Origin: Flavobacterium psychrophilum
Lineage (GTDB): Bacteria; Bacteroidota; Bacteroidia; Flavobacteriales; Flavobacteriaceae
Length of the DNA: 55,127 nt
NCBI GenBank assembly: GCA_945874225.1
Contig: CAMCFT010000025.1
Span: forward strand, 1 to 55,127
Reading direction: 5' to 3'
The notes beneath the pieces are model-generated. The model did no database searches and was not told where the DNA came from. It worked only from the letters and a program-made list of their open reading frames with translations. Shown piece after piece: positions 34,052-41,398 of this stretch. How positions within the stretch are numbered: the stretch's first letter is position 1; each line of letters opens with the position of its first letter. The position numbers and the translations under genes were made by a program.

Positions 34052-34438
34052 TTAATGATTGTTATTACAAATATGTTCGTGTTTATCATGATTATCGTGA
34101 CTCTTGCAACCTTCGCCAGAATCATCAATTTCACCTTGTATAAAAGCTTCTGCAAGTTGTCTAACATCGCCGCTGCAACCGCGACAAACATCAATACCAT
34201 GATGTTGAAGAACTCTTAACGCTCCATCACCCATACTTCCAGCAAGCATTACATTTACTCCAATTTCTTTTAATATACTTGCAATATTACTTTTGCACCC
34301 ACAACCCTGTGGCGAAGGCAATATTTCAGTTTTTTCAATTTTATTCTCTGCGTTAACTGTAAAAATGGTGTACGCTTCACAGTGACCAAAATGGTCATCT
34401 ACTTCATTTCCTCTTGTAGGAACTGCTAATTTTATCAT
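34052..34438 (-). CDS. NifX/NifB-C-terminal-like Fe/Mo cofactor-binding protein
   Basis: 128 residues with the dinitrogenase iron-molybdenum cofactor-binding fold (IKLAVPTRGNEVDDHFGHCEAYTIF; CGCKSNIASILKEIGVNVMLAGSMGDGAL). Several extra cysteines and a His-rich tail (HDNHDKHEH) suggest metal or cluster binding. No nitrogenase genes are present, so it is a stand-alone member, as often found beside DUF134 regulators. A role in Mo or Fe-S handling for the adjacent molybdoenzyme is possible. Located 52 bp downstream of the DUF134 gene. Confidence 0.85.
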   Translation of the reverse strand: MIKLAVPTRGNEVDDHFGHCEAYTIFTVNAENKIEKTEILPSPQGCGCKSNIASILKEIGVNVMLAGSMGDGALRVLQHHGIDVCRGCSGDVRQLAEAFIQGEIDDSGEGCKSHDNHDKHEHICNNNH

Positions 34439-34490
34439 AATATTATTTATTTAGTGTATGATTTATTCCCACTTAAAATCACACAAATTT

Positions 34491-35105
34491 TTATTTACAA
34501 GAATTATTTGTGGGAGGTTCGTTTTTAATTTCTCCTTTTTTATATAAATACAATTGATGATGGTAACTACCTTCCTTCATCATCTTTTTTCCACATTCAG
34601 GGCAGCTATTCTCCCTGCAAGGTTTCCCTTTTGTATGCGTTATATGAATATTACAATGCACACAAATACAATTACCATTACAATCCTCTTTTCCATTGCT
34701 TTCTATATTTTTGTTCAATCTCCGTAATGTATCGGACTGGCAATAATTACACGAATTAATTTCTTCTTTACTGATACTCAATTTCAAGCATTTTTCACAT
34801 TTGTACCAAAAATCGTCTGTATGATAATTACCTCCTTCTATAAAAATTGCTTTACCTTCAACAAAAGCTTGTGCAATGGCACGCCTTGCTTTTTCATATA
34901 TTCGAGTAAAAGTCGGTCGTGAAACATTCATTTGCACAGCTGATTGTTCTTGAGTAAGCCCTTCATAATCAGATAGGCGCAATGATTCATATTCTTCATA
35001 CAACAAAATAACAGGTTCTAAATCCTTGATTGGCATTCCAAAAGGCCTGAACCCTTCCATAATAGGAGGGTTTACAATAGTTCTGTTACGTTTTGGTCTC
35101 GGCAT
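34491..35105 (-). CDS. DUF134 family DNA-binding protein with zinc-ribbon tail
   Basis: 204 residues. Residues 1-95 are DUF134: MPRPKRNRTI, EYESLRLSDYEGLTQEQSA and VSRPTFTRIYEKARR (sigma-70-region-4-like HTH). The remainder carries several CxxC pairs (CEKC, CNYC, CVHC, CPEC) that look like zinc ribbons. A near-perfect 48-bp palindrome lies just upstream of its start, with the gene's own -7 element on its edge, pointing to autoregulation. It leads the NifX-TrmO genes. Confidence 0.88.
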   Translation of the reverse strand: MPRPKRNRTIVNPPIMEGFRPFGMPIKDLEPVILLYEEYESLRLSDYEGLTQEQSAVQMNVSRPTFTRIYEKARRAIAQAFVEGKAIFIEGGNYHTDDFWYKCEKCLKLSISKEEINSCNYCQSDTLRRLNKNIESNGKEDCNGNCICVHCNIHITHTKGKPCRENSCPECGKKMMKEGSYHHQLYLYKKGEIKNEPPTNNSCK

Positions 35106-35135
35106 ATTATTTTAAAATTAATATCAGTTCCATAC

Positions 35136-35183
35136 AAATATACAAATCATTATGAACATTTGTTCGTAATGATTTGTATATTT
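35136..35183. promoter_or_regulatory. 48-bp near-perfect palindrome upstream of the DUF134 gene
   Basis: Arms 35136-35152 and 35167-35183 are perfectly complementary over 17 bp. The centre adds GAACA-TT-TGTTC pairing (one mismatched pair at 35153/35166). A minus-strand TATATTTG -7 element (35142-35135) overlaps the left end. Likely an operator; it could also form an RNA hairpin after the cytochrome gene. Confidence 0.8.
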
Positions 35184-35275
35184 TTTCAAATTCAAAAAAG
35201 AGTGCTAATAAATTGAAAGATATTGTATTGGTTAACTTCTAAAGTTTACACAAAGTTTGTGATTTGGTTAATTTT

Positions 35276-37072
35276 CTAAGGAACAATGCACGAAGTTTTT
35301 TTAGCTTTCAACATTTTTATATAATTCCCATCGGTCAGGCGTTTTAAAAACTGGGTGTCTTTTTCATGACAATGAACACAAGCTCCCACTTGTAACATCT
35401 TCTTTTGCTCTTTTATATCCAATGGATAAAAATAATTATGAGACGAATAGGTTGTTTTTATATTTAGATCTTTAATAAAACCTATCCAAGCATCTTGTGG
35501 CAATCCGTCTTGAGGGGCATTAGCATAATAAGAGGTGAATTCCCAACGAGCTTTTTTTGATTTAACAACATAACGTAGTGTCCCCTTTCCAAAACCTAAT
35601 GCTTGAGAATTAATATGACATGAAGCACAATCTCGGGCAAATTTGGTAGTAGTATGGGCTGCATTTGGCGCATACCATCTTACAAATTTCTTATCATTCC
35701 CTGTTTTATTTCCTTTAAAACTAGATTTATCCAAGGTCATAATCATTCCCGGAATGGCGGGAACAAACTCTTTATTATTTCCTGTTTTTTTCACGCCAAT
35801 TGTAGGTGGTGCAAAACCAAATTCGGCAACGTGTTCTACCCAACGCCCTTCCGTTTTATCAGCATTGATAATTCGCGGATCATAATCGGTATGACAACCT
35901 ATACAAGTCGGAGCCCAAGCCGTATGACACATACTACACGAAACTTTTTGATGTACATCATCTCTTTTACAGGAAGGTTTAATCGAAAGCTCTTTTTTGT
36001 TGATTTTAGAAACTAAAAAAGCATTTCCCTTGGCATCTTTATAGGTATTTACCAATGGAATAGATCCTTTTTTAGTAACCAAAAAACTATTTGCCGAATG
36101 TTTATACCCTCTTAAAGCATAATCAAAAGCTGAAATATAATCCATTTGCAAAGGCTTCGTTTGAATTGGTTTTCCTTCAGTATGACAATCGGCACAACTT
36201 ATTTTTATGGCGTCGGCTTCGTGTTTATAGGTTTTGCCATCGCCCATTATTTCTTGCGAAACATGGCAATCGATGCAAAGCATTCCTGATTTGTGATGCA
36301 CATCGGGAGTTGTTTTTTCAAAAACTCTTCCATCCATTAAAACGCGATGCTTTATGCTGTTTTTCACTTCTTTTGGAGTAAGTAAAGTTTCACTCCAACC
36401 TTCATAATTAGTAGCAATTCTTCCAGATCGACTGTGGCAACCAAAACATTTAGTATTGTCAACATCAAGATTAATTCTTGGATGAATTTGGTCTTTACTA
36501 TTGGGTTTTGTTCCTGCATCATAATTCAAATGGCAAGCCAAACAACCTCCGCCACGGGATAGTTCATCAACAGCTGCATAATTTGATTTTTCATTTCCTA
36601 AATGACAAGTAGCACATTTGTTTTTGAGATGGATATCAGCAGCAGTTTGTCCTAAATGTTTGATATGAAATAGAGAATCGCTGGGTTTTAATTCATCGAA
36701 AAGATATTTATCGACACTAATAATTCCCGAATTAGTTGTCATCAATGATTTTTGAATGCGATGGAGTTCTTTGGAATGACAGTTTGCCGTAGCACAAGTT
36801 TGGGAAGCATTTTGAAGATTTCCCGGAATCAGAACCATTCCTTTATGAGCTTGGTTTTTATCATTAGAATGAATATTTCCCAAATGACAGGAAGCACAAC
36901 CAATAACTTTGGGATCGTGATACCTACTAAAACCCGTCATTTCGCTATGACAGGACAAACAAGATTCTTTGTTATTGACAACACGATAATCATTATTAGT
37001 TTGCTTACAACCCATTAGCTGTAAAGCAATTAAAAACAAAATGCCTATAAAAAATGTTTTATTTGGAATCAA
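35276..37072 (-). CDS. Multihaem c-type cytochrome lipoprotein (12 probable haem sites)
   Basis: 598 residues. A lipoprotein signal with LQLMGC places Cys22 for acylation. Eleven CxxCH motifs (CLSCH, CASCH twice, CATCH, CLACH, CFGCH, CIDCH, CADCH, CSMCH, CIGCH, CVHCH) and one CX4CH (CATANCH) give about 12 haems. Many other histidines may serve as distal ligands. It is an envelope-bound electron relay or reductase, related in design to octahaem tetrathionate reductases and other multihaem proteins, but the family is not certain. 68 bp downstream of the rhodanese-fold gene, in the same operon as the molybdoenzyme. Confidence 0.9.
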   Translation of the reverse strand: MIPNKTFFIGILFLIALQLMGCKQTNNDYRVVNNKESCLSCHSEMTGFSRYHDPKVIGCASCHLGNIHSNDKNQAHKGMVLIPGNLQNASQTCATANCHSKELHRIQKSLMTTNSGIISVDKYLFDELKPSDSLFHIKHLGQTAADIHLKNKCATCHLGNEKSNYAAVDELSRGGGCLACHLNYDAGTKPNSKDQIHPRINLDVDNTKCFGCHSRSGRIATNYEGWSETLLTPKEVKNSIKHRVLMDGRVFEKTTPDVHHKSGMLCIDCHVSQEIMGDGKTYKHEADAIKISCADCHTEGKPIQTKPLQMDYISAFDYALRGYKHSANSFLVTKKGSIPLVNTYKDAKGNAFLVSKINKKELSIKPSCKRDDVHQKVSCSMCHTAWAPTCIGCHTDYDPRIINADKTEGRWVEHVAEFGFAPPTIGVKKTGNNKEFVPAIPGMIMTLDKSSFKGNKTGNDKKFVRWYAPNAAHTTTKFARDCASCHINSQALGFGKGTLRYVVKSKKARWEFTSYYANAPQDGLPQDAWIGFIKDLNIKTTYSSHNYFYPLDIKEQKKMLQVGACVHCHEKDTQFLKRLTDGNYIKMLKAKKTSCIVP

Positions 37073-37140
37073 AATAGAGTTGAATATTCATCAAAAATAG
37101 TCAATAAATTACAAACTATTTGCCATTTGTAAGTTCGAAA

Positions 37141-37818
37141 TTAACACCCTTCATCTTTTGCAGCAGCTGACTGTGCAGGTTTTACAATCACTTTGGGTTT
37201 TGCTACAGTTGGCTTAGCAACAGCTGTGTTTACTTTGCTACTAGATTTATTGGCGTCTGAAATGAATTTTGCAAAATCTATCACTGGAGTCTCATCATTA
37301 AATATTGTTGGATTTGCGGCAATTTCAGCCCAATTCGCTGCTTTTAAATCATCGTATCCAACAGCTAAATAGCTAACATTTTCAATTCCCATTTGTTTTA
37401 AAATCATAAAAGGAACATTAGCTTCTGATGCTGAACTACCATACAATATCACTTTTTTATTCCCTTCTTTTAAATCCACAAAAAAGTCCATATTATCATC
37501 ATTCATTAGATTCACTTTGTAAATATTTTTGGCTTTAGGCAAATGTCCTTTAGCAAAATCAAACTGACTACGGACGTCCACTAAAATGATAGATTTATCA
37601 TTATTTAAAATCGCTTTCGCTAGTGCTTGAGGAGACACTTGAAAGCTAGCCACTTTTATTTCGGCTAATTCTTTATCAAGTGGTGTAACAAAAGTATATT
37701 TCTCCGTTTTTAAGAATATAAAACCTAGAACTAAAACAATTAGTGTTGCAATAACTCCAAAAGTAATCCAATTGGTCTTGGTAAATTCTGAAGTATCATT
37801 TATAGGGTTTGTGTCCAT
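37141..37818 (-). CDS. Membrane-anchored rhodanese-fold protein with a single C-terminal cysteine (1)
   Basis: 225 residues: a short cytoplasmic N-terminus, one membrane helix (~18-36), a rhodanese fold (~58-165; LVDVRSQFDFAKGHLPKAKNI), then a Pro/Lys/Ala/Val-rich tail of about 30 residues. The catalytic loop reads LYGSSASEAN, with no cysteine. The only cysteine in the protein is residue 225, the last one (AAAKDEGC). A neighbouring paralogue has the same arrangement. By inference the domain is a non-catalytic scaffold carrying a mobile thiol on the periplasmic side, possibly a sulfur carrier. Confidence 0.88.
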   Translation of the reverse strand: MDTNPINDTSEFTKTNWITFGVIATLIVLVLGFIFLKTEKYTFVTPLDKELAEIKVASFQVSPQALAKAILNNDKSIILVDVRSQFDFAKGHLPKAKNIYKVNLMNDDNMDFFVDLKEGNKKVILYGSSASEANVPFMILKQMGIENVSYLAVGYDDLKAANWAEIAANPTIFNDETPVIDFAKFISDANKSSSKVNTAVAKPTVAKPKVIVKPAQSAAAKDEGC

Positions 37819-37875
37819 TTTGATTCTATTAATTTTGTTTCAATTTATGATTGTACTGTAGAAAAAGTTTTATGC

Positions 37876-38598
37876 TTAACAACCTTCATCACCACCGGCT
37901 GCTTTTTTCGGAACAACAACTTTTGGAGTAGGTTTTGCTGCGGATTTTGCTGCGGATTTTGTTTCTGTAGCAGTCGTGTTTTTTTGCACCGCTGCAGTTC
38001 CACCCGGAATAAATTCATCTGGATTTGGCAATCCTAGATGTGCGCCAACAGCCTTGCGAAAACTATAATTTTCGAAAGCTTCTTTTGAATCTGTTTCCAA
38101 AGGTTTTGGAGGATTTAAATACAATTGATAAAATTGATTTAATCCGCCATTTAGGACTTTTAGGTTTTTAATTCCAGCTCTTCGCAAAACAATCCAAACT
38201 TGGTCAGGAACAATAGTACCATTAGAAAATAATACCACATTGTAGGCTTCTGAATCAAAAACAGCTTGATTTTCTTCGGTTAATATTTTTTCATATGGAA
38301 TATTTATTGCTCCAGGAAGCGTGAATTTTCCATACTGAACAGTATCTCTTAAATCCACCAAAAGATAGGATGGATCTTGACCAATAATAACTTTGGCCAA
38401 CTCATCAGGTTGTATAAATCGATTACTATTAACCGATTCTAATAACAAATTACTGGGTGTAACTCCAGTATATTTAGCTGATTTCAAGCTTTTTTGATTT
38501 CTTTTGGCATCAATAGAATTGCTTTTATCAGGCAAAAAAGCCAATACAATGGATAGTACAATTGGTACTAATGCTAAAAATATATATCGTTTTTTCAT
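37876..38598 (-). CDS. Membrane-anchored rhodanese-fold protein with a single C-terminal cysteine (2)
   Basis: 240 residues: an N-terminal signal anchor (~5-21), a rhodanese fold (~60-165; LLVDLRDTVQYGKFTLPGAINIP), a helical insert with NPDEFIPGG, then an Ala/Lys/Pro tail. The active-site loop is VLFSNGTIVPDQ, without cysteine. The sole cysteine is the final residue 240 (AAGGDEGC). Overall identity with the downstream paralogue is low, but the DEGC terminus is shared. That argues for selection on the terminal thiol. Lies 50 bp after the second YeeE half. Confidence 0.88.
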   Translation of the reverse strand: MKKRYIFLALVPIVLSIVLAFLPDKSNSIDAKRNQKSLKSAKYTGVTPSNLLLESVNSNRFIQPDELAKVIIGQDPSYLLVDLRDTVQYGKFTLPGAINIPYEKILTEENQAVFDSEAYNVVLFSNGTIVPDQVWIVLRRAGIKNLKVLNGGLNQFYQLYLNPPKPLETDSKEAFENYSFRKAVGAHLGLPNPDEFIPGGTAAVQKNTTATETKSAAKSAAKPTPKVVVPKKAAGGDEGC

Positions 38599-38648
38599 TT
38601 TAAATTAGATATGAGATAGGAAACATATTGCTGTGAATTTACATTCAA

Positions 38649-39236
38649 TTAATATTCTACACTTTTAACACGTTTACGGATTAGCATTGTTGCATAAAAG
38701 GCAATAATGGCAATTATTGAAATACCAACGGTAAACCAATACGGACTAATATTGAAATATTCTGGCACGGTTATATCGCCTAAATTGCTTGAATTATAAA
38801 AATTTTCAAACAAAGGAAACATTTCAGAGAAAATAAATACGCCAAGAATTATCCCTCCAAAAAACACATAACCATCTAATTTTCCAATTCCTATTGCAGT
38901 AACGCAAGTACCCGGACAAAATCCTCCTGTCACAAAACCCATTCCCATAATGACGCCACCTACTACTATTGGCCAGACTCTAGCTGGCAAACCGTCTAAA
39001 GCAGCCATATTAATCCATCCAAAATAATCCATAAAAAGTAATCCTATGGATGCGGTAATTGCTGCGGTAAAAAACACTCTCAACACGGCAAAATCGTATC
39101 CGTAAAAAACGCCTACCAATTTTCGAGAAGAGGAGAATCCCGATGATTCCAGAACAAATCCAAATGCCATTCCCATAAGGATAGCAATGATATTATTCCA
39201 TTGATCTGACAAAATTTCTGGTATTAATGGTCCCAT
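38649..39236 (-). CDS. YeeE/YedE family transporter, half 2 (GFCPGTC)
   Basis: 195 residues with five or six helices. It carries FGFVLESSGFSSSRKLVG and GMGFVTGGFCPGTCVTA (C107, C111), the signature of one repeat of YeeE/YedE (TsuA) thiosulfate-uptake proteins. In the single-chain family the two repeats are fused; here the other repeat is the next gene upstream. Likely substrate is thiosulfate or a sulfane sulfur passed along the conserved cysteines. Confidence 0.88.
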   Translation of the reverse strand: MGPLIPEILSDQWNNIIAILMGMAFGFVLESSGFSSSRKLVGVFYGYDFAVLRVFFTAAITASIGLLFMDYFGWINMAALDGLPARVWPIVVGGVIMGMGFVTGGFCPGTCVTAIGIGKLDGYVFFGGIILGVFIFSEMFPLFENFYNSSNLGDITVPEYFNISPYWFTVGISIIAIIAFYATMLIRKRVKSVEY

Positions 39237-39334
39237 AATAAAGTTATAAGTTTGAGGTTAGAAGTTAGAGATTAAATCCCTTGTTGCTGTCCACGTTAAT
39301 TTTAATTTTGTTTTTTAAATTTTTGAAGGAGTCG

Positions 39335-39862
39335 TTATATCCATAATTTTCTAAAGAAATAGGCAAAAATATAGGCTCCTCCAAAAATGGAAAGCATCGC
39401 TATATAACCACCCAGTGACAATACGGTCATACCACTCAAAGCTGCTCCGCTAGTACATCCTTTTGCAAATTGTGCTCCAAAACCAAATAAGACTCCGCCT
39501 AATAAAGCAAACCATAAACGTCTTTTAGCAGTGATTTTTGGAGAATGTTGCACTCTAAAAAACACTCTTCCCGATAACGAGCCCGAAATAAAAGCTCCTG
39601 CAACCACTCCTAGTACCTCAAAAACTAACCAATTGCTAATAGGAACTTTGCCCCCTAAAAATTGATCGGCATAATAAGTGTTATTTTCTGCGTGAGTTGG
39701 AGCTACTGAAAGAACGGTTTGAGTTACAATAGCTTTGGCTGCTCCTGAGGCTCCCAATCCTCTTCCTGTAAAAAAGAAGGTCAAAATTAAAATTATACCC
39801 AAAAGAAATCCCCCAAAATAAGGGTTCCAATAAGTGTGTTGTTTATTCTCTTTAATATCCAT
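39335..39862 (-). CDS. YeeE/YedE family transporter, half 1 (AKGCTSG)
   Basis: 175 residues, four or five helices. The second-half motif GGVLFGFGAQFAKGCTSGAALSG (given here in parts: FGFGAQFAKGCTSG, C136) is the other conserved YeeE repeat. Together with the downstream gene it should form a complete sulfur-compound channel. A central loop with HAENNTYYADQFLGG faces one side of the membrane. 17 bp after the NrfD gene, so tightly linked to the oxidoreductase. Confidence 0.88.
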   Translation of the reverse strand: MDIKENKQHTYWNPYFGGFLLGIILILTFFFTGRGLGASGAAKAIVTQTVLSVAPTHAENNTYYADQFLGGKVPISNWLVFEVLGVVAGAFISGSLSGRVFFRVQHSPKITAKRRLWFALLGGVLFGFGAQFAKGCTSGAALSGMTVLSLGGYIAMLSIFGGAYIFAYFFRKLWI

Positions 39863-39879
39863 TTTTTTAAGCTTTTAAT

Positions 39880-40824
39880 TTAATAAAGAATACGTGTTAT
39901 TTGCCCTGCTTCGACCATCAAAACCCTGAAAATCAAACCGCTTACAATAATTAAAATTGCAGGAACAACCACAGGAACTTTATAGCCCATCAATTCGAAA
40001 ACTTCCAAAACTAAAGGCAATAGTAAACCTAAAGCAACGAAGAAACCAAAAAACAAGGTGGTCAAATCGCCTCCTACTAATATTTTAACGGCTTCAATTT
40101 GCATTTCGTTTCCAGCATAATAGCCCATAATCAAGTGGATGATTAAACCTACTTCAATAACAATTAATAAAATGTCGATTTTGCTGAATAAATGTCTTTC
40201 GTGTGATGATTTGGCAAACAAAATAATAGTTGCTGCTGCTGTCGAAAGTCCAGAAACTAAGAATAATGGCCCTAAAATAGCGTTGTTCCAAAGTGGTCGT
40301 GCATTAAATGCTGAAAGTAAAATACCGGTGTAAATTCCCAAAATAATAGTCAATGGTATCAAAGCAATAGCCATATATTTTTTATATTTCACACATAAAT
40401 CCTCTAATTTGAATAGAATTGGAAGTTTGGTGTAATTCAATTTTGGAAACAACTTTCTCAAATCTGAAAAAATCCAAAGAATTGAAAGTGGTGTTACTAT
40501 TAATAAAACCCATGCACCCCAAGACATTGGTGATTCTAAACGAATAGTAGTGTACAGTTTCCAAGAATAAAAAGGATTTCCCAAATCTATAATTAAGGCA
40601 AACAATCCAATTGCCAAAGCAAAAGGGACAATTAGTGGCGCCCATTTTGATGCTCCTTTCAGTTCTTCGTCTTTATTCAAAAGATGGGTAATGGCAGAGA
40701 ACAATAGTATTCCTGCGGATAATCCTCCTAGAAATAAATAAAAGGATATTGGGAACTCCCACAGAGATAAATGTGGATCTATGTGAGGAATGTTTCTTCC
40801 ACTGATGAAAATTTCTTCTTTCAT
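39880..40824 (-). CDS. NrfD/PsrC-type membrane quinone-interacting subunit
   Basis: 314 residues with eight or nine helices. It begins HIDPHLSLWEFPISFYLFLGGLSAG, the conserved first helix of NrfD/PsrC proteins, and ends with GLIFRVLMVEAGQITRILY. In PsrABC-like complexes this subunit exchanges electrons with the quinone pool and anchors the soluble subunits. Gene order Mo subunit, FeS, NrfD is the canonical order of the family. Confidence 0.9.
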   Translation of the reverse strand: MKEEIFISGRNIPHIDPHLSLWEFPISFYLFLGGLSAGILLFSAITHLLNKDEELKGASKWAPLIVPFALAIGLFALIIDLGNPFYSWKLYTTIRLESPMSWGAWVLLIVTPLSILWIFSDLRKLFPKLNYTKLPILFKLEDLCVKYKKYMAIALIPLTIILGIYTGILLSAFNARPLWNNAILGPLFLVSGLSTAAATIILFAKSSHERHLFSKIDILLIVIEVGLIIHLIMGYYAGNEMQIEAVKILVGGDLTTLFFGFFVALGLLLPLVLEVFELMGYKVPVVVPAILIIVSGLIFRVLMVEAGQITRILY

Positions 40825-40860
40825 TTTGTATGAGTTATGGTTAAAGACGAATCTTTTGGT

Positions 40861-41397
40861 TTAAATTAAATAATAAACATTGGGTGATGTTCCAGCTTCT
40901 TTTGCCAAGACTTTGTGTTTTCTAACAGCTAATAATTGGGCTACTTTGCTATTAGAATCATCTAAATCACCAAAATACATACAGTTTGTAGGACAAACCG
41001 AAACACAGGCAGGATCTTGTCCTTTTTTTACTCTGTGTATACAAAATGTGCATTTATCAACTATTCCCAAATCGGGATGTCTATATCTGGCATCGTAAGG
41101 GCAGGATTCTATACAAGCACCACATCCGATACATAAATCTCTGTCTACCAAAACAATTCCTCCTTCTACAATATGACTTGCTTCAGTAGGGCAAGTTCTT
41201 ACACAAGGGGCGTTGTCACAATGATTACATCGTTCTGACCTTAATTCTATATCTACTTCTGGATAAGTCCCATTAACAGATTCGGTTACCCAATCCCTAC
41301 AATATCCTGATGGGACATCGTTTTCTGTTTGACAAGCCACTACACAGTCGCTACATCCTACGCATTTGAGCGTATCTATGACCATTACATATCTCAT
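40861..41397 (-). CDS. 4Fe-4S ferredoxin-type electron transfer subunit (DmsB/PsrB-like)
   Basis: 178 residues with four cysteine sets for [4Fe-4S] clusters: CVGCSDCVVAC, CNHCDNAPCVRTC, CIGCGACIESC and CTFC...CVSVC. It wires the molybdenum subunit to the NrfD membrane subunit. Own signal peptide absent, so it would be exported with the Tat-bearing catalytic subunit. 1 bp separates it from that gene. Confidence 0.93.
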   Translation of the reverse strand: MRYVMVIDTLKCVGCSDCVVACQTENDVPSGYCRDWVTESVNGTYPEVDIELRSERCNHCDNAPCVRTCPTEASHIVEGGIVLVDRDLCIGCGACIESCPYDARYRHPDLGIVDKCTFCIHRVKKGQDPACVSVCPTNCMYFGDLDDSNSKVAQLLAVRKHKVLAKEAGTSPNVYYLI

Positions 41398-41398
41398 C

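Noticed and set aside
34052..34438. Evidence for nitrogen fixation
   Set aside because: Only a NifX-like fold is present; there are no nifHDK or nifENB genes and such stand-alone proteins are common beside DUF134.
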